A DNA stretch of 64,000 bases from Anaerocolumna cellulosilytica. GTDB lineage: Bacteria > Bacillota > Clostridia > Lachnospirales > Lachnospiraceae. Position numbers and translations under genes: made by a program. The notes under the pieces are model-generated. The model was not told where the DNA came from, ran no database searches, and worked only from the letters and a program-made list of their open reading frames with translations. Shown here piece after piece: positions 36,495 through 46,026 of this stretch (positions are counted from its first letter, which is position 1; each line of letters starts with the position of its first letter). The stretch spans positions 387,001 through 451,000 of the forward strand of contig NZ_AP023367.1 of NCBI RefSeq assembly GCF_014218335.1, in the 5' to 3' direction.

Positions 36495-39089
36495 ATGCAT
36501 AATATTGAAAGAGTACGACAGGGAGAGGCGGATAACTATTTTTATCCATTTTTCTGGCAGCATGGTGAAAAGGAAGAGATACTTAGAGAATATGTCAATA
36601 AAATAGCTGGCTGCGGTATGAAAGCAGTTTGCATTGAATCAAGACCGCATCCAGATTTTGTAGGTGAAAAATGGTGGAAAGACTTAGGTATCATTATTGA
36701 TGAAGCGAAAAGAAATAATATGAAGCTCTGGATATTAGACGATGCCCATTTTCCTACCGGATATGCAAATGGAAAAATAAAGGAAGAATATCCTGAATTA
36801 AAAAAGTGGTATCTGGATATGCGAAGATATGATGTGGCTGGTCCTGTAAAGGGAGCTAGAATTCATATTGCGTTACTAAATGGAAAAGTATGGGATAAGC
36901 CTTCTGAGGATATCAATCATGTAATAGGTGTCTATGCTGCTAAAAGGGAAAGTAATCGTAATACGGAGGATGATGCAGTTGCATTCGATTCCTTTATGGA
37001 GTTAGAGGGGGCGTTAAAGAATGGCATAATCACCTGGGATATACCAGAAGGTTCGTATAGTATATTTACAGTGTTTTACACTCGCAACGGAGGAGAAGAG
37101 GCAACAAAGGATTACTTAAATCCGTTGGTGGCTGATGCAGCCAGAGTACTGCTAAAGGAGGTATATGAACCTCACTACGAACATCTAAAAGAGGAGTTTG
37201 GAAAAACCATTCTTGGATTTTTTTCAGACGAACCAAGGTTTGGTAATACCAAAGGAGCACAGGCAGCCATCGGATGCGATATGGTTTTACCTTGGAGGTT
37301 AGGTCTTGAAGAGGAATTACCCTTTGAGAATAAGTACCTTCCCCTGCTTTGGGCGAAGGCCGGAGGAAAAGAGGGAGATATCAGACATCAATATATGGAT
37401 TTGATAACTAAAATGTATCGGGATAATTTTACTGGGGTGTTGTCTGAATGGTGTCAGAATCATCAGGTTTTATACCTTGGACATAATATTGAGGATAATG
37501 GTGCTCACGCCAGGCTTGGGTACGGAACAGGACATTTTTTTCGTGGTCAGGAAGGACAGCATCTATCAGGAATAGATGTAATTGGTACCCAGATAGTTCC
37601 TGGTATGCCTTACCATCACAATGCATTTTCTACCGGTGGAAGTGATGGAGAATTTTATCATTTTGCACTCGCAAAGCTTGGTTCTTCCGCTGCTCATTTA
37701 GAACCACATAAAGAAGGGAGGGCAATGTGTGAAGCATTTGGAGCTTATGGGTGGAACGCAGGGCTTTCTCTTATGAAGTGGATTAGTGATCATTTGATTG
37801 TACGAGGTATCAATTATCTTGTACCTCATGCCTTTAATCCGGCACCTTTCCCGGATTGGGATTGCCCGCCTCACTTTGATGCTCATGGGTATAACCCTCA
37901 ATTTCGTTATTTTAAGACCTATAGTGATTATACAAACCGGTTGATGAACCTTTTTCAAAAAGGTGTGCATAAAGCTCCGGCAGCAGTTTTATATCCAGCA
38001 GAACAAGAGTGGGCGGGAGCTTATATGCCGGTTGAAAAACCTGTTAGGGAGTTAATGGAGCATCAAATAGATTGTGACATTGTATCTCCGGATTATCTTA
38101 TAAATGCAAGAATGGCAGAAGGGAACCTAATAATTCATAAAGAAGCTTTTCAGGTACTAATCGTTCCTTATGGAGAGGCAATACCTGCAACCACAGCCAG
38201 ATATCTCGTTGAATATGCTAAGAAAGGACTGCGGGTAATTTTTGTAGAAGCTTATCCTGATAAGACGGTATCTGGCAGTCTCGAGGCAGAGGAGTGGGAG
38301 GAACTTAAATGCTTTTGCCGTATAAGTACTTTAGAAGAACTGGCTTTAGCTTGTGCAGATTTGGCTGAAATAAAACTAGAAACCCCTTGTAAAGATTTGG
38401 TCTATTATCATTATGAACAGGGAGAAATGCAGTATTGGATGTTTTTTAATGAGCATATCTCTAGCGCAGTTAACAGTACAATCAGTATGAAAGAGACAGG
38501 GTATGCTTATCGATATGATGCTTTTACTAATGAGATGTATGAATTAATTGGTTGTAAAGGAAGCTATGAACTCAAGCTATCACCGTATGAATCCTGTATC
38601 TGGATATTTTCAGAGAAACCTTTACAGGGAGTAAAAAAGGAAAAAGGTTCCATAGATGAATTAAAGCCTTGTGATATAGAATCACCGTGGAAGGTACAGT
38701 TTGCAGATAGCTTTTCCTATCCATTATTCACAGAAGGAGTAAACCAGACAAAAGCAGAGCCTATCCAAAATATTATTGGTTATGAAGACAAAACAGGTAC
38801 CGTCTCCTATGAAACCGTACTGACTGATTCACGGCAGGAGGGCAGGGCATATCTTAAGCTAAAAAGGGCATATGAGGTAGCAGAGGTCTTCGTAAACGGT
38901 GTAAGTGCGGGCGTTAAAATATGTCAGCCTTATGTCTTTGAGCTTACTGGCTTATTAACAAAGGAAGAGAATACTTTGCGTATAGAAGTAACAAATACTC
39001 TTGGAACACAGGTACGCGACGGAATTTCTCATTATTTAATAATTGAGCCTTTTGGAGTAGAAGGCCCCGTTACTTTATATACTGAATAG
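36495..39089 (+). CDS. Large glycoside hydrolase, GH106-like
   Basis: 864 aa, cytoplasmic (no signal peptide). The N-terminal ~600 residues look like a TIM-barrel glycosidase related to the GH106 (alpha-L-rhamnosidase) group, with FFSDEPRFGN supplying a likely catalytic Glu and HNIEDNGAHARLGYGTGHFF. A beta-sandwich with GH2 sugar-binding character closes the protein (AYLKLKRAYEVAEVFVNGVSAG split here, VTNTLGTQVRDG). Proteins like this are often labelled only 'glycosyl hydrolase'. The pairing with a PTS permease suggests hydrolysis of an imported glycoside. Family assignment is moderately sure, substrate unknown. Confidence 0.65.
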   Translation: MHNIERVRQGEADNYFYPFFWQHGEKEEILREYVNKIAGCGMKAVCIESRPHPDFVGEKWWKDLGIIIDEAKRNNMKLWILDDAHFPTGYANGKIKEEYPELKKWYLDMRRYDVAGPVKGARIHIALLNGKVWDKPSEDINHVIGVYAAKRESNRNTEDDAVAFDSFMELEGALKNGIITWDIPEGSYSIFTVFYTRNGGEEATKDYLNPLVADAARVLLKEVYEPHYEHLKEEFGKTILGFFSDEPRFGNTKGAQAAIGCDMVLPWRLGLEEELPFENKYLPLLWAKAGGKEGDIRHQYMDLITKMYRDNFTGVLSEWCQNHQVLYLGHNIEDNGAHARLGYGTGHFFRGQEGQHLSGIDVIGTQIVPGMPYHHNAFSTGGSDGEFYHFALAKLGSSAAHLEPHKEGRAMCEAFGAYGWNAGLSLMKWISDHLIVRGINYLVPHAFNPAPFPDWDCPPHFDAHGYNPQFRYFKTYSDYTNRLMNLFQKGVHKAPAAVLYPAEQEWAGAYMPVEKPVRELMEHQIDCDIVSPDYLINARMAEGNLIIHKEAFQVLIVPYGEAIPATTARYLVEYAKKGLRVIFVEAYPDKTVSGSLEAEEWEELKCFCRISTLEELALACADLAEIKLETPCKDLVYYHYEQGEMQYWMFFNEHISSAVNSTISMKETGYAYRYDAFTNEMYELIGCKGSYELKLSPYESCIWIFSEKPLQGVKKEKGSIDELKPCDIESPWKVQFADSFSYPLFTEGVNQTKAEPIQNIIGYEDKTGTVSYETVLTDSRQEGRAYLKLKRAYEVAEVFVNGVSAGVKICQPYVFELTGLLTKEENTLRIEVTNTLGTQVRDGISHYLIIEPFGVEGPVTLYTE

Positions 39090-39120
39090 ATATACCGAGT
39101 TTTAAAAGATTAATTGAAAC

Positions 39121-39193
39121 AAAAGTGCTGTCTTATTTTTCTTACTACATTGCCAACCGGCTTGGCGTGTAAAGAAAAGGAGGACGGCATTTT
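39121..39193. terminator. Long imperfect hairpin after the hydrolase gene
   Basis: Most of the 73 bp folds on itself: AAAA(G)TGCTGTCTT pairs with AGGACGGCATTTT, an inner ATTTTTCTTA arm pairs with AAAGAAAAGG, and GCCAA pairs with TTGGC at the tip. The 3' side ends in TTTT. Probably a terminator, although longer than usual. Confidence 0.55.
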
Positions 39194-39276
39194 ATGTATT
39201 ATAAGACTTTATTTTTACAGGTAATAACTATTAATAGTAGATAAGTTGTAAATAATACATTAACATGAAAAATTAA

Positions 39277-39305
39277 TTGCAAATAATGTTAGAATACTTT
39301 ACAAT
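39277..39305 (+). promoter_or_regulatory. Promoter of the ecfA1 operon
   Basis: TTGCAA (39277-39282), 17-bp spacer, TACAAT (39300-39305), about 50 bp before ecfA1. Confidence 0.65.
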
Positions 39306-39353
39306 GTAGAAAGCTAAGTAGTTGAAGTTTAACAAGATTAAGAAGGTACATGC

Positions 39354-40220
39354 ATGGGAATGATAAAAACACGAAATTTAATATTTGAATATATAAGAAG
39401 AGATGAAGAAGGAAATGTTGAATCCATTAACCGTGCCATTGATGCTGTTGACCTGGAAGTGAATAAGGGAGATTTTGTTGCTATCTTGGGACACAACGGT
39501 TCCGGAAAGTCAACCATGGCAAAGCATATCAATGCAATATTAATACCCACAGAAGGGTCCGTGTGGGTGAATGGTATGGATACGAAGGATGAGGAAAAAA
39601 TGTGGGACATCAGGCAAACCGCCGGCATGGTATTTCAGAATCCAGATAATCAGATTATTGCTACCGTTGTGGAAGAAGATGTAGGTTTTGGCGCAGAAAA
39701 CTTGGGTGTTCCTACAAAAGAAATATGGGAGAGGGTAGAGGAGAGCTTACAGGCAGTTGGGATGTTAGAATATCGTAAACACTCACCGAATAAGCTCTCC
39801 GGCGGGCAGAAGCAAAGGGTAGCTATAGCCGGTATCATGGCTATGAAGCCTCAATGTATCGTGTTAGATGAGCCCACTGCCATGTTAGATCCGGTAGGAC
39901 GTAAAGAGGTTATTAAAACGGTAAAAGAATTAAATGAAAAAGAAAAAGTTACGGTACTGTTAATTACGCATTATATGGAAGAAGTAATACATGCGGACAA
40001 AGTTATCGTTATGGACCAGGGTAAGGTGGTTATGCAGGGTACACCCAGAGAGATATTTTCAAGGGTGGAAGAATTAAAACAATACCGCCTGGATGTTCCG
40101 CAGGTAACGGAACTCGCTTATGAACTTAAGAAAAGTGGGTTGGATGTTCCGGTAGGTATTCTAACCACAGAGGAACTTGTGGAAGCGGTTTTACGTCTAA
40201 AAAAGCAAGATAGGCAGTAA
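39354..40220 (+). CDS. ecfA1: Energy-coupling factor transporter ATPase 1
   Basis: 288-aa ABC ATPase of group II ECF vitamin/metal transporters. Walker [11 protein letters not shown]-loop NPDNQ, signature LSGGQKQR, Walker [12 protein letters not shown]. With EcfA2 and EcfT it forms the shared energising module for several substrate-binding S proteins encoded elsewhere. Followed after 19 bp by ecfA2. Confidence 0.95.
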   Translation: MGMIKTRNLIFEYIRRDEEGNVESINRAIDAVDLEVNKGDFVAILGHNGSGKSTMAKHINAILIPTEGSVWVNGMDTKDEEKMWDIRQTAGMVFQNPDNQIIATVVEEDVGFGAENLGVPTKEIWERVEESLQAVGMLEYRKHSPNKLSGGQKQRVAIAGIMAMKPQCIVLDEPTAMLDPVGRKEVIKTVKELNEKEKVTVLLITHYMEEVIHADKVIVMDQGKVVMQGTPREIFSRVEELKQYRLDVPQVTELAYELKKSGLDVPVGILTTEELVEAVLRLKKQDRQ

Positions 40221-40239
40221 AACAGTATAGGAGGAAGTA

Positions 40240-41088
40240 ATGCCAATTATTATAGATAAACTAAATTATGTATATAGCCCTGGTACTGCTTATGAAAAAC
40301 ACGCTCTTAAAGATATTAATCTGGTTATTAATGATGGAGAATTTATAGGTTTAATCGGGCATACAGGTTCTGGAAAATCCACTTTAACACAACATCTAAA
40401 TGGTTTAATGAAAGCAACTGGTGGTACAATATATTATAACGGTCAGGACATCTATGACAAGGACTTTAGTATGAAATGGCTGCGAAGTAAAGTCGGTCTG
40501 GTTTTTCAATATCCGGAGCACCAGTTATTTGAAACAACCGTATATAAAGATGTCTGTTTCGGACCTAAGAATTTAGGACTTGATCAATTGGAAATTGATG
40601 TTCGGACCTATGAAGCAATTAAGCTGGTGGGACTTTCTGACGATTTGTTAGATGCATCTCCCTTTGAAATGTCGGGAGGACAAAAGCGCAGAGTGGCTAT
40701 TGCAGGTGTACTGGCTATGAAACCGGAAGTATTAATACTGGATGAACCTACAGCAGGACTTGACCCAAAGGGCAGAGATGAAATACTTGATCAAATTGCT
40801 AAGCTGCATAAGGAAAGTAATCTAACCATTATACTGGTATCACACAGTATGGAAGATGTAGCTAAATATGCAGACAGGCTAATAGTTATGAATAAGGGCA
40901 GTGTAGCCTTTAATGACACACCTCATGGTGTATTCGCTTATTATAAAGAGCTAGAGGCAATGGGGCTTGCAGCCCCTCAAGTTACTTATGTCATGAATGA
41001 GCTAAAATTAAAGGGACTGCCTGTAAATACCACGGCTAACACAGTAGAGGAAGCCAGGGATGAAATACTAAAATATATGAGAAGTTAA
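40240..41088 (+). CDS. ecfA2: Energy-coupling factor transporter ATPase 2
   Basis: 282 aa. Walker A GHTGSGKST, Q-loop YPEHQ, signature MSGGQKRR, Walker B LILDEPTAGLD. It forms a heterodimer with EcfA1. AGGAGG lies ahead of ATG 40240. Confidence 0.95.
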   Translation: MPIIIDKLNYVYSPGTAYEKHALKDINLVINDGEFIGLIGHTGSGKSTLTQHLNGLMKATGGTIYYNGQDIYDKDFSMKWLRSKVGLVFQYPEHQLFETTVYKDVCFGPKNLGLDQLEIDVRTYEAIKLVGLSDDLLDASPFEMSGGQKRRVAIAGVLAMKPEVLILDEPTAGLDPKGRDEILDQIAKLHKESNLTIILVSHSMEDVAKYADRLIVMNKGSVAFNDTPHGVFAYYKELEAMGLAAPQVTYVMNELKLKGLPVNTTANTVEEARDEILKYMRS

Positions 41089-41196
41089 AAAATACAAGTA
41101 ATTGAATATACCGTAGTTAACTTATAAAGCTTATTTGATATTACTATACTGCGGAAGTACAGCAGCTTTGCCTGCGATAAGAAATGGGTGTAAAAA

Positions 41197-42003
41197 ATGA
41201 TTCGAGACATTACAATAGGACAATATTATCCGGCCGATTCGCTGCTCCATAAACTGGACCCCAGAGTCAAGCTGGTAGGAACCATACTCTACATTATATC
41301 CTTATTTGTTATAGACAGCTACTATGGTATAGCCGTTTCTGCGGTAGTCTTATTTGCTATTATAAAATTGTCAAAGGTACCGCTAAAGTTTATTATACGT
41401 GGTTTAAAGACAGTTTTTATGCTATTGCTATTTACTGTGGCATTTAATCTGTTTTTCACTCCGGGAAATGAGCTGGTAAGGCTGGGATTTATAAGAATAA
41501 CAGAAGAAGGATTACATTTATCCATTAAGATGGCCATACGTCTGGTATTTTTAATACTGGGTTCTTCGTTAATGACCTTTACTACCACTCCCAATCAATT
41601 GACGGATGGTTTGGAGCGTTTGATGCATCCTTTGAGAAAAATCAAAGTTCCGGTACATGAAATATCCATGATGATGTCTATAGCTTTACGCTTTATTCCG
41701 ATATTAATGGAAGAGACCGACAAGATTATGAAAGCTCAGATGGCTAGAGGAGCGGATTTTGAATCCGGCGGACTTATAAAGAGAGCCAAAAGTTTAATAC
41801 CATTATTGGTACCGTTGTTTGTATCTGCTTTTCGCAGAGCAAATGATTTAGCAATGGCTATGGAAGCAAGGTGTTACCAAGGAGGAGAAGGGCGTACCAA
41901 GATGAAGCCTCTAAAATATACTACAAGAGATATTCTATCCTACATAACCTTATGTAGTTATGCAGCCTTTGTAATATTCCTTAAGATGATGAAAATTGGC
42001 TAA
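41197..42003 (+). CDS. ecfT: Energy-coupling factor transmembrane protein EcfT
   Basis: 268 aa with about five to six membrane helices (LVGTILYIISLFVI, VFMLLLFTVAFNLFF and others) and the two coupling-helix Ala-Arg motifs, AQMARGADFESGG and AMEARCYQGGEGRT, that contact the ATPases. Part of the ecfA1-ecfA2-ecfT-truA-rplM-rpsI block. Confidence 0.93.
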   Translation: MIRDITIGQYYPADSLLHKLDPRVKLVGTILYIISLFVIDSYYGIAVSAVVLFAIIKLSKVPLKFIIRGLKTVFMLLLFTVAFNLFFTPGNELVRLGFIRITEEGLHLSIKMAIRLVFLILGSSLMTFTTTPNQLTDGLERLMHPLRKIKVPVHEISMMMSIALRFIPILMEETDKIMKAQMARGADFESGGLIKRAKSLIPLLVPLFVSAFRRANDLAMAMEARCYQGGEGRTKMKPLKYTTRDILSYITLCSYAAFVIFLKMMKIG

Positions 42004-42102
42004 ACATGGGATACCAGCCTCCTTTCGCATTTCGTAAGAATATGTATGAATTGTAAGACAAGGCAGGAAAGAGTATTGCAGAAAGGAATGCCATATTTAG
42101 AT

Positions 42103-42849
42103 ATGAAAAGAATAATGTTAAGGGTTGCATATGATGGCACAAACTATTGCGGCTGGCAGTTACAGCCCAATGGAATCACCGTAGAAGAAGTATTAAACCG
42201 GAATCTAAAAGCATTACTAAAAGAAGATATAAACGTTATCGGAGCAAGTAGAACAGATTCAGGAGTACATGCTTTGGGAAACGTAGCCATATTCGATACA
42301 GATACAAGAATACCAGGAGATAAGATATCGTATGCCCTAAATCAAAAACTGCCTGGGGATATTGTAATCCAGGAATCTAGAGAAGTCCCGGCAGATTTTC
42401 ATCCACGTCGTTGTAACAGTATAAAAACCTACCGATATACCATACAAAACAGCAGGTTTCCATTACCAACGACAAGGTTGTACAGTTATTTTGTACACTA
42501 CCCACTTAATGAACTGCTAATGCAGGAGGCTGCTGCTTATCTGATGGGAGAACATGATTTTAAAAGCTTTTGCTCTGCTAATACACATGTGAAAGATACC
42601 GTTCGAAGAATTTATGATATCAACGTTGAAAAAACGGACGAGAGAATTGATATTATTGTTTCTGGTAATGGATTTTTATATAATATGGTTCGCATTATAG
42701 CAGGCACTTTGGTGCGTGTTGGCTTGGGAGCCTACCCGCCTATAAAAGTACAGGAAATTCTTAATAAAAAGGAGCGGTCGGCAGCAGGACCGAAAGCTCC
42801 GGCTGAAGGTCTGACGTTGTTAAAGCTAGAATATCCTGATTTAATGTAG
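42103..42849 (+). CDS. truA: tRNA pseudouridine(38-40) synthase TruA
   Basis: 248 aa if started at ATG 42103 (MKRIMLRVAYDGTNYCGWQ), matching TruA N termini; the frame is open to 42046 and the ribosome binding site does not settle the choice. Catalytic Asp lies in GASRTDSGVHA, and YKTYRY-like TYRYTIQNSR, FLYNMVRIIAGT are conserved. Isomerises uridines in the tRNA anticodon arm. Confidence 0.92.
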   Translation: MKRIMLRVAYDGTNYCGWQLQPNGITVEEVLNRNLKALLKEDINVIGASRTDSGVHALGNVAIFDTDTRIPGDKISYALNQKLPGDIVIQESREVPADFHPRRCNSIKTYRYTIQNSRFPLPTTRLYSYFVHYPLNELLMQEAAAYLMGEHDFKSFCSANTHVKDTVRRIYDINVEKTDERIDIIVSGNGFLYNMVRIIAGTLVRVGLGAYPPIKVQEILNKKERSAAGPKAPAEGLTLLKLEYPDLM

Positions 42850-43030
42850 GAAATCTTGAAAGAAGAACAACATGAGAACAAGAACAACATACGAACTAAA
42901 TATAAGGCATTTGGATTGATTTTAATTAATACTGTATGAATAAGGTTCCAAAATATATTAAAATAATCCATTTTATAAATAAATTATTTTAATAATATTG
43001 GAAAAACAGCAGGAAACCAGATAAAATATA

Positions 43031-43059
43031 TTGACACGCCCGGTGGAATGATATATAAT
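43031..43059 (+). promoter_or_regulatory. Consensus promoter of rplM-rpsI
   Basis: TTGACA (43031-43036), 17-bp spacer, TATAAT (43054-43059), both perfect. Confidence 0.9.
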
Positions 43060-43077
43060 ATTTAGATGTGACGTGAG

Positions 43078-43109
43078 AATACTCAAGCCAAGCCCCGGTA
43101 GAGAGTATT
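43078..43109 (+). promoter_or_regulatory. Leader hairpin upstream of rplM
   Basis: AATACTC (43078-43084) / GAGTATT (43103-43109) with an 18-nt loop, followed by TTAAC, in the first 50 nt of the rplM transcript. Its location resembles the L13 autoregulatory leaders of Firmicutes; I cannot confirm membership. Confidence 0.45.
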
Positions 43110-43174
43110 TTAACATATAACTATGAAAATAATAAAATTTTTATTGAGATTTGATTATTCAAGGAGGGTACCCC

Positions 43175-43609
43175 ATGAAAAGCTTTATGGCTAGTCCGGC
43201 GACGATTGAAAGAAAATGGTATGTTATCGATGCTGATGGACATACATTAGGACGTCTTTCATCTGAAATTGCTAAGATATTAAGAGGTAAAACAAAACCA
43301 ACTTACACACCTCATGTTGATACTGGTGACTATGTAATAGTTGTTAATACAGATAAGATTAAAGTAACTGGTAAAAAACTTGATCAAAAAATATACTACA
43401 ATCACTCTGATTATGTAGGTGGAATGAGAGAAACTACATTAAGAGAATTAATGGACAAGAAACCTACAGAAGCTATCAGACTTGCTGTAAAAGGCATGCT
43501 TCCAAAAGGACCTTTAGGAAGACAGATGATTACAAAATTACACGTATACGCTGGACCTGAACATGATAATGCAGCTCAGAAACCAGAAGTATTAGAGATT
43601 AAATATTAA
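43175..43609 (+). CDS. rplM: 50S ribosomal protein L13
   Basis: 144 aa. [38 protein letters not shown] and [15 protein letters not shown] 43175 lies 7 bases after AAGGAGG; the frame continues eight codons upstream without homology. Confidence 0.97.
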   Translation: MKSFMASPATIERKWYVIDADGHTLGRLSSEIAKILRGKTKPTYTPHVDTGDYVIVVNTDKIKVTGKKLDQKIYYNHSDYVGGMRETTLRELMDKKPTEAIRLAVKGMLPKGPLGRQMITKLHVYAGPEHDNAAQKPEVLEIKY

Positions 43610-43636
43610 TCAGAAGGTTGAAAGGAGGAAAAAACA

Positions 43637-44029
43637 TTGGCTAAAGCAAAATATTACGGAACCGGAAGAAGAAAAAGCAGTATTGCCAGAGTTTATTTAG
43701 TACCTGGTACTGGTAAAGTAACAATTAATAAAAGAGATATGGACGAATACTTCGGCTTAGATACATTAAAGTTAATCGTTCGTCAACCTCTGGTTATTAC
43801 AGATAACGTTGATAAATTTGATGTTCTTGTTAATGTACATGGAGGTGGCTTTACTGGTCAGGCTGGTGCTATCAGACATGGTATCTCCAGAGCTTTATTA
43901 CATGCAGATGCGGAACACCGCCCAGTATTAAAAAAAGCTGGTTTCTTAACAAGAGATCCAAGAATGAAGGAAAGAAAGAAGTACGGTTTAAAAGCCGCTC
44001 GTCGTGCTCCTCAGTTCTCAAAGAGATAG
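43637..44029 (+). CDS. rpsI: 30S ribosomal protein S9
   Basis: 130 aa, complete to the universal C-terminal RRAPQFSKR tail that reaches the P-site tRNA. TTG start at 43637 behind AAAGGAGG. The last 17 bases of the gene form the attachment site for two tandem integrative elements; the reading frame is preserved by the insertion. Confidence 0.97.
   Translation: MAKAKYYGTGRRKSSIARVYLVPGTGKVTINKRDMDEYFGLDTLKLIVRQPLVITDNVDKFDVLVNVHGGGFTGQAGAIRHGISRALLHADAEHRPVLKKAGFLTRDPRMKERKKYGLKAARRAPQFSKR
44012..44028 (+). other. Left attachment site (attL) within the rpsI 3' end
   Basis: CAGTTCTCAAAGAGATA here recurs with 15 of 17 bases as CAGTTCTCAAACAGCTA at 54466-54482, directly followed by an exact TCAAAGAGATA (54483-54493). 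The rpsI 3' end is a known target of integrative elements in Firmicutes. Confidence 0.7.
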
Positions 44030-44118
44030 TCTGTGCCGTTTGTGGAATCGTGCAAAACCGCATATTTACTGGCTTCTTGAAGTTCTGGAATGTCGTAAAA
44101 TGGTGTGGAATTAGTACG

Positions 44119-44150
44119 GTAACTAACACACAACTAACAAGTAACTAACA
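44119..44150 (+). repeat. Integrase arm-site repeats, left end of element 1
   Basis: AACTAACA at 44121, 44132 and 44143, spaced exactly 11 bp; the outer two extend to GTAACTAACA. A single GTAACTAACA recurs at 54421-54430 near the right end. Confidence 0.7.
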
Positions 44151-44157
44151 AAAATAT

Positions 44158-44200
44158 AGGATGTTTTAAGTGCTAAATAGTGCTTAGAACATCCTTTTTT
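44158..44200. terminator. Strong terminator between rpsI and the integrase
   Basis: 16-bp stem with three wobble pairs, 44158-44173 and 44180-44195, 6-nt loop, T6. It replaces the native rpsI terminator displaced by integration. Confidence 0.88.
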
Positions 44201-44300
44201 GATATCGTTTTTTAGGCAAACTTCTAGGAATAAATATATTCTTCATTTTGCTCTCCTTAATTTTTCAAGTTCCGTATGATGTGGAACTTGTATTATGGGA

Positions 44301-45356
44301 TTAAATTTGGTTGATAGCCTTTACCAGTTCCTGTACATCGAAGTGTGTATATACTTTTTCTGTCAGAGACATGGCTCCCGAATGTCCAGCAATCTTTTTA
44401 ATAATCGTCTGGTCAACGCCTGCTTCTGCAAGTAAGGAAATGCAGGTATGCCTACAACAATGTGGAGTCTTTTCAATGTTTAGGTTCTGCATGAGTGGAG
44501 TGAAATAACTGTCATAGTAATTGCGATAGAGGAAATGTTTGTTATCCTCGGTATGAAGCAGATATTCACAATCTGGAGCAGAATCAAACCATGACTGATA
44601 AAAGGGAAGAACCTTGTCGGCAATTGGAACTTTACGGATTCCATTTTCAGTCTTGCTATCCACTACATCGAAATATTGTTCCTCCAGATGAACGTCTACT
44701 TTCTTTAAATCCAGAAATTCTGAAATTCTTAGTCCATTGTAAATGAGCATTAGGGCAATCTGATAATACTTATCATCCTTCAATTCCCATAAACGTTTGA
44801 TCTCATCTTTTGAAAATTTCTTTCGGTCATATTTATTTGGATTACGTTCCTTGTATCTGACGATATCTACAAATTCAGAGTAATTCTTATTACAGATATC
44901 ATTCTTTATCGCATAATCATATAACTGGTTAAATAAGACCTTTAGCTTTCGTAGTGTGGGATAGTTCTTGCCACAAGTGTCAACGACATGTTGTAAATCA
45001 ATAAGTCTTAAGTCTTTGAATAGCTTAACATTCAAAGAGGTGCATAAGCTATAGGAAGCAGTATAACCATTTACATTGGATTTCGATACAGTCGGATATT
45101 TCTCTGTCGACCATTTCTCATAAACTTCTGCAAAGGTAACTTTGGAAGCTTCCAAGTCGTAAGGATTGGTATTATAGTCTGCTAGCATTTGTAATCCATC
45201 TGCTCGATTGGCTGCATATCCTATAATTACATAATCCTGAACTTGTTTATCCTTCTTCTCATCAAAGTGCCATCCTACGGTCTTTTTGACAATATAAGGA
45301 TTTCTTCGTTTCCCGCTTAGCTTATACACAGTGCCATAGCCATTTGGTAATTTCAA
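44301..45356 (-). CDS. int: Tyrosine recombinase/integrase of element 1
   Basis: 351 aa. N-terminal arm-binding domain, core-binding domain (about 70-165), and catalytic domain with Arg in NGLRISEF, HCCRHT (His-x-x-Arg), Gly-His in AGHSGAM and the nucleophile Tyr in EKVYTHFD. Starts at TTG 45356 (MKLPNGYGTVYKL), supported by the same start sequence in the second integrase. It lies at the element end facing rpsI, next to arm repeats, as expected. Confidence 0.93.
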   Translation of the reverse strand: MKLPNGYGTVYKLSGKRRNPYIVKKTVGWHFDEKKDKQVQDYVIIGYAANRADGLQMLADYNTNPYDLEASKVTFAEVYEKWSTEKYPTVSKSNVNGYTASYSLCTSLNVKLFKDLRLIDLQHVVDTCGKNYPTLRKLKVLFNQLYDYAIKNDICNKNYSEFVDIVRYKERNPNKYDRKKFSKDEIKRLWELKDDKYYQIALMLIYNGLRISEFLDLKKVDVHLEEQYFDVVDSKTENGIRKVPIADKVLPFYQSWFDSAPDCEYLLHTEDNKHFLYRNYYDSYFTPLMQNLNIEKTPHCCRHTCISLLAEAGVDQTIIKKIAGHSGAMSLTEKVYTHFDVQELVKAINQI

Positions 45357-45437
45357 TAAAACATCATCATTTCTTTCGTTATAGTATTCTTCTTATTGGC
45401 TGGTAAAAAGAGTACGTTTGTCAATGTACGATGATTT

Positions 45438-45872
45438 CTAATCTTCGTGAGTCACTTTGGTAACACTTGGGCGAATCGTCTTCCAGATATCATAGTTATC
45501 CATGGTCTGACTTCCCATCGCTAACAATTCTTTCATTGCCTGCCAGTCCTTTAGGAATTGGATCAGGCTCTTGTTCTTAAAGAAAATCCCCGGTTCTCCA
45601 TCGATATCCTTTAATTCTACGGAAAATACTTCGTCGATTGCAAAGAGAAGTGGAAGAACATCACCGTCTGCTTGAATATCAAATTCTGCTAAGGCATTTA
45701 CATTCACATTCAATGCATCTGCGATTTTCCTTAACTGATCTGGCTTTGGAAGATTCTTTCCCAATTCATATTTACGGATTGCAACTTCATGAATTCCAGA
45801 TTTGTCACCAAGTTCCTTTTGTGTTAAGCCTCGAAATGTTCGTATTAACTTAATCTTTTTACCTGTGGTCAA
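45438..45872 (-). CDS. XRE-family repressor of element 1
   Basis: 144 aa. N-terminal XRE helix-turn-helix (residues about 5-60: IRTFRGLTQKELGDKSGIHE and AIRKYELGKNLPKPDQLRKI), then an acidic C-terminal region. Start TTG 45872 is 8 bases after AGGAGG; an upstream GTG overlaps the site. Divergent from the excisionase-like gene across a promoter containing two palindromic sites, so it is the likely excision/replication switch. Confidence 0.85.
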   Translation of the reverse strand: MTTGKKIKLIRTFRGLTQKELGDKSGIHEVAIRKYELGKNLPKPDQLRKIADALNVNVNALAEFDIQADGDVLPLLFAIDEVFSVELKDIDGEPGIFFKNKSLIQFLKDWQAMKELLAMGSQTMDNYDIWKTIRPSVTKVTHED

Positions 45873-45941
45873 AATAATCACCTCCTATAGGAAAGAATAT
45901 AACATACTAAAAATGAAAAGTAAACATTAAATTATTATATA

Positions 45942-45970
45942 TTGACAGAGCATTAAAAGCACTGTATAAT
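45942..45970 (+). promoter_or_regulatory. Consensus promoter of the element 1 xis-rep operon
   Basis: TTGACA (45942-45947), 17-bp spacer, TATAAT (45965-45970); both perfect, consistent with tight repression in the integrated state. Confidence 0.9.
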
Positions 45971-46000
45971 ACGAAGACATAACAGAGCATTAAATGCTCT
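45947..46000. promoter_or_regulatory. Paired operators for the element 1 repressor
   Basis: AGAGCAT-TAA-ATGCTCT (45984-46000) is a perfect 7-bp inverted repeat just downstream of the -10 box, and AGAGCATTAAAAGCACT (about 45948-45964) is an imperfect copy filling the spacer between -35 and -10. Confidence 0.6.
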
Positions 46001-46026
46001 ATATTGATATTGGGAGGTGAAGTTTC

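Larger units (their letters stand above)
42850..43174. other. truA-rplM intergenic region
   Basis: 325 bp with no gene. The first half is AT-rich and unassigned; the second half contains the rplM promoter and a leader hairpin, listed separately. Confidence 0.5.
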
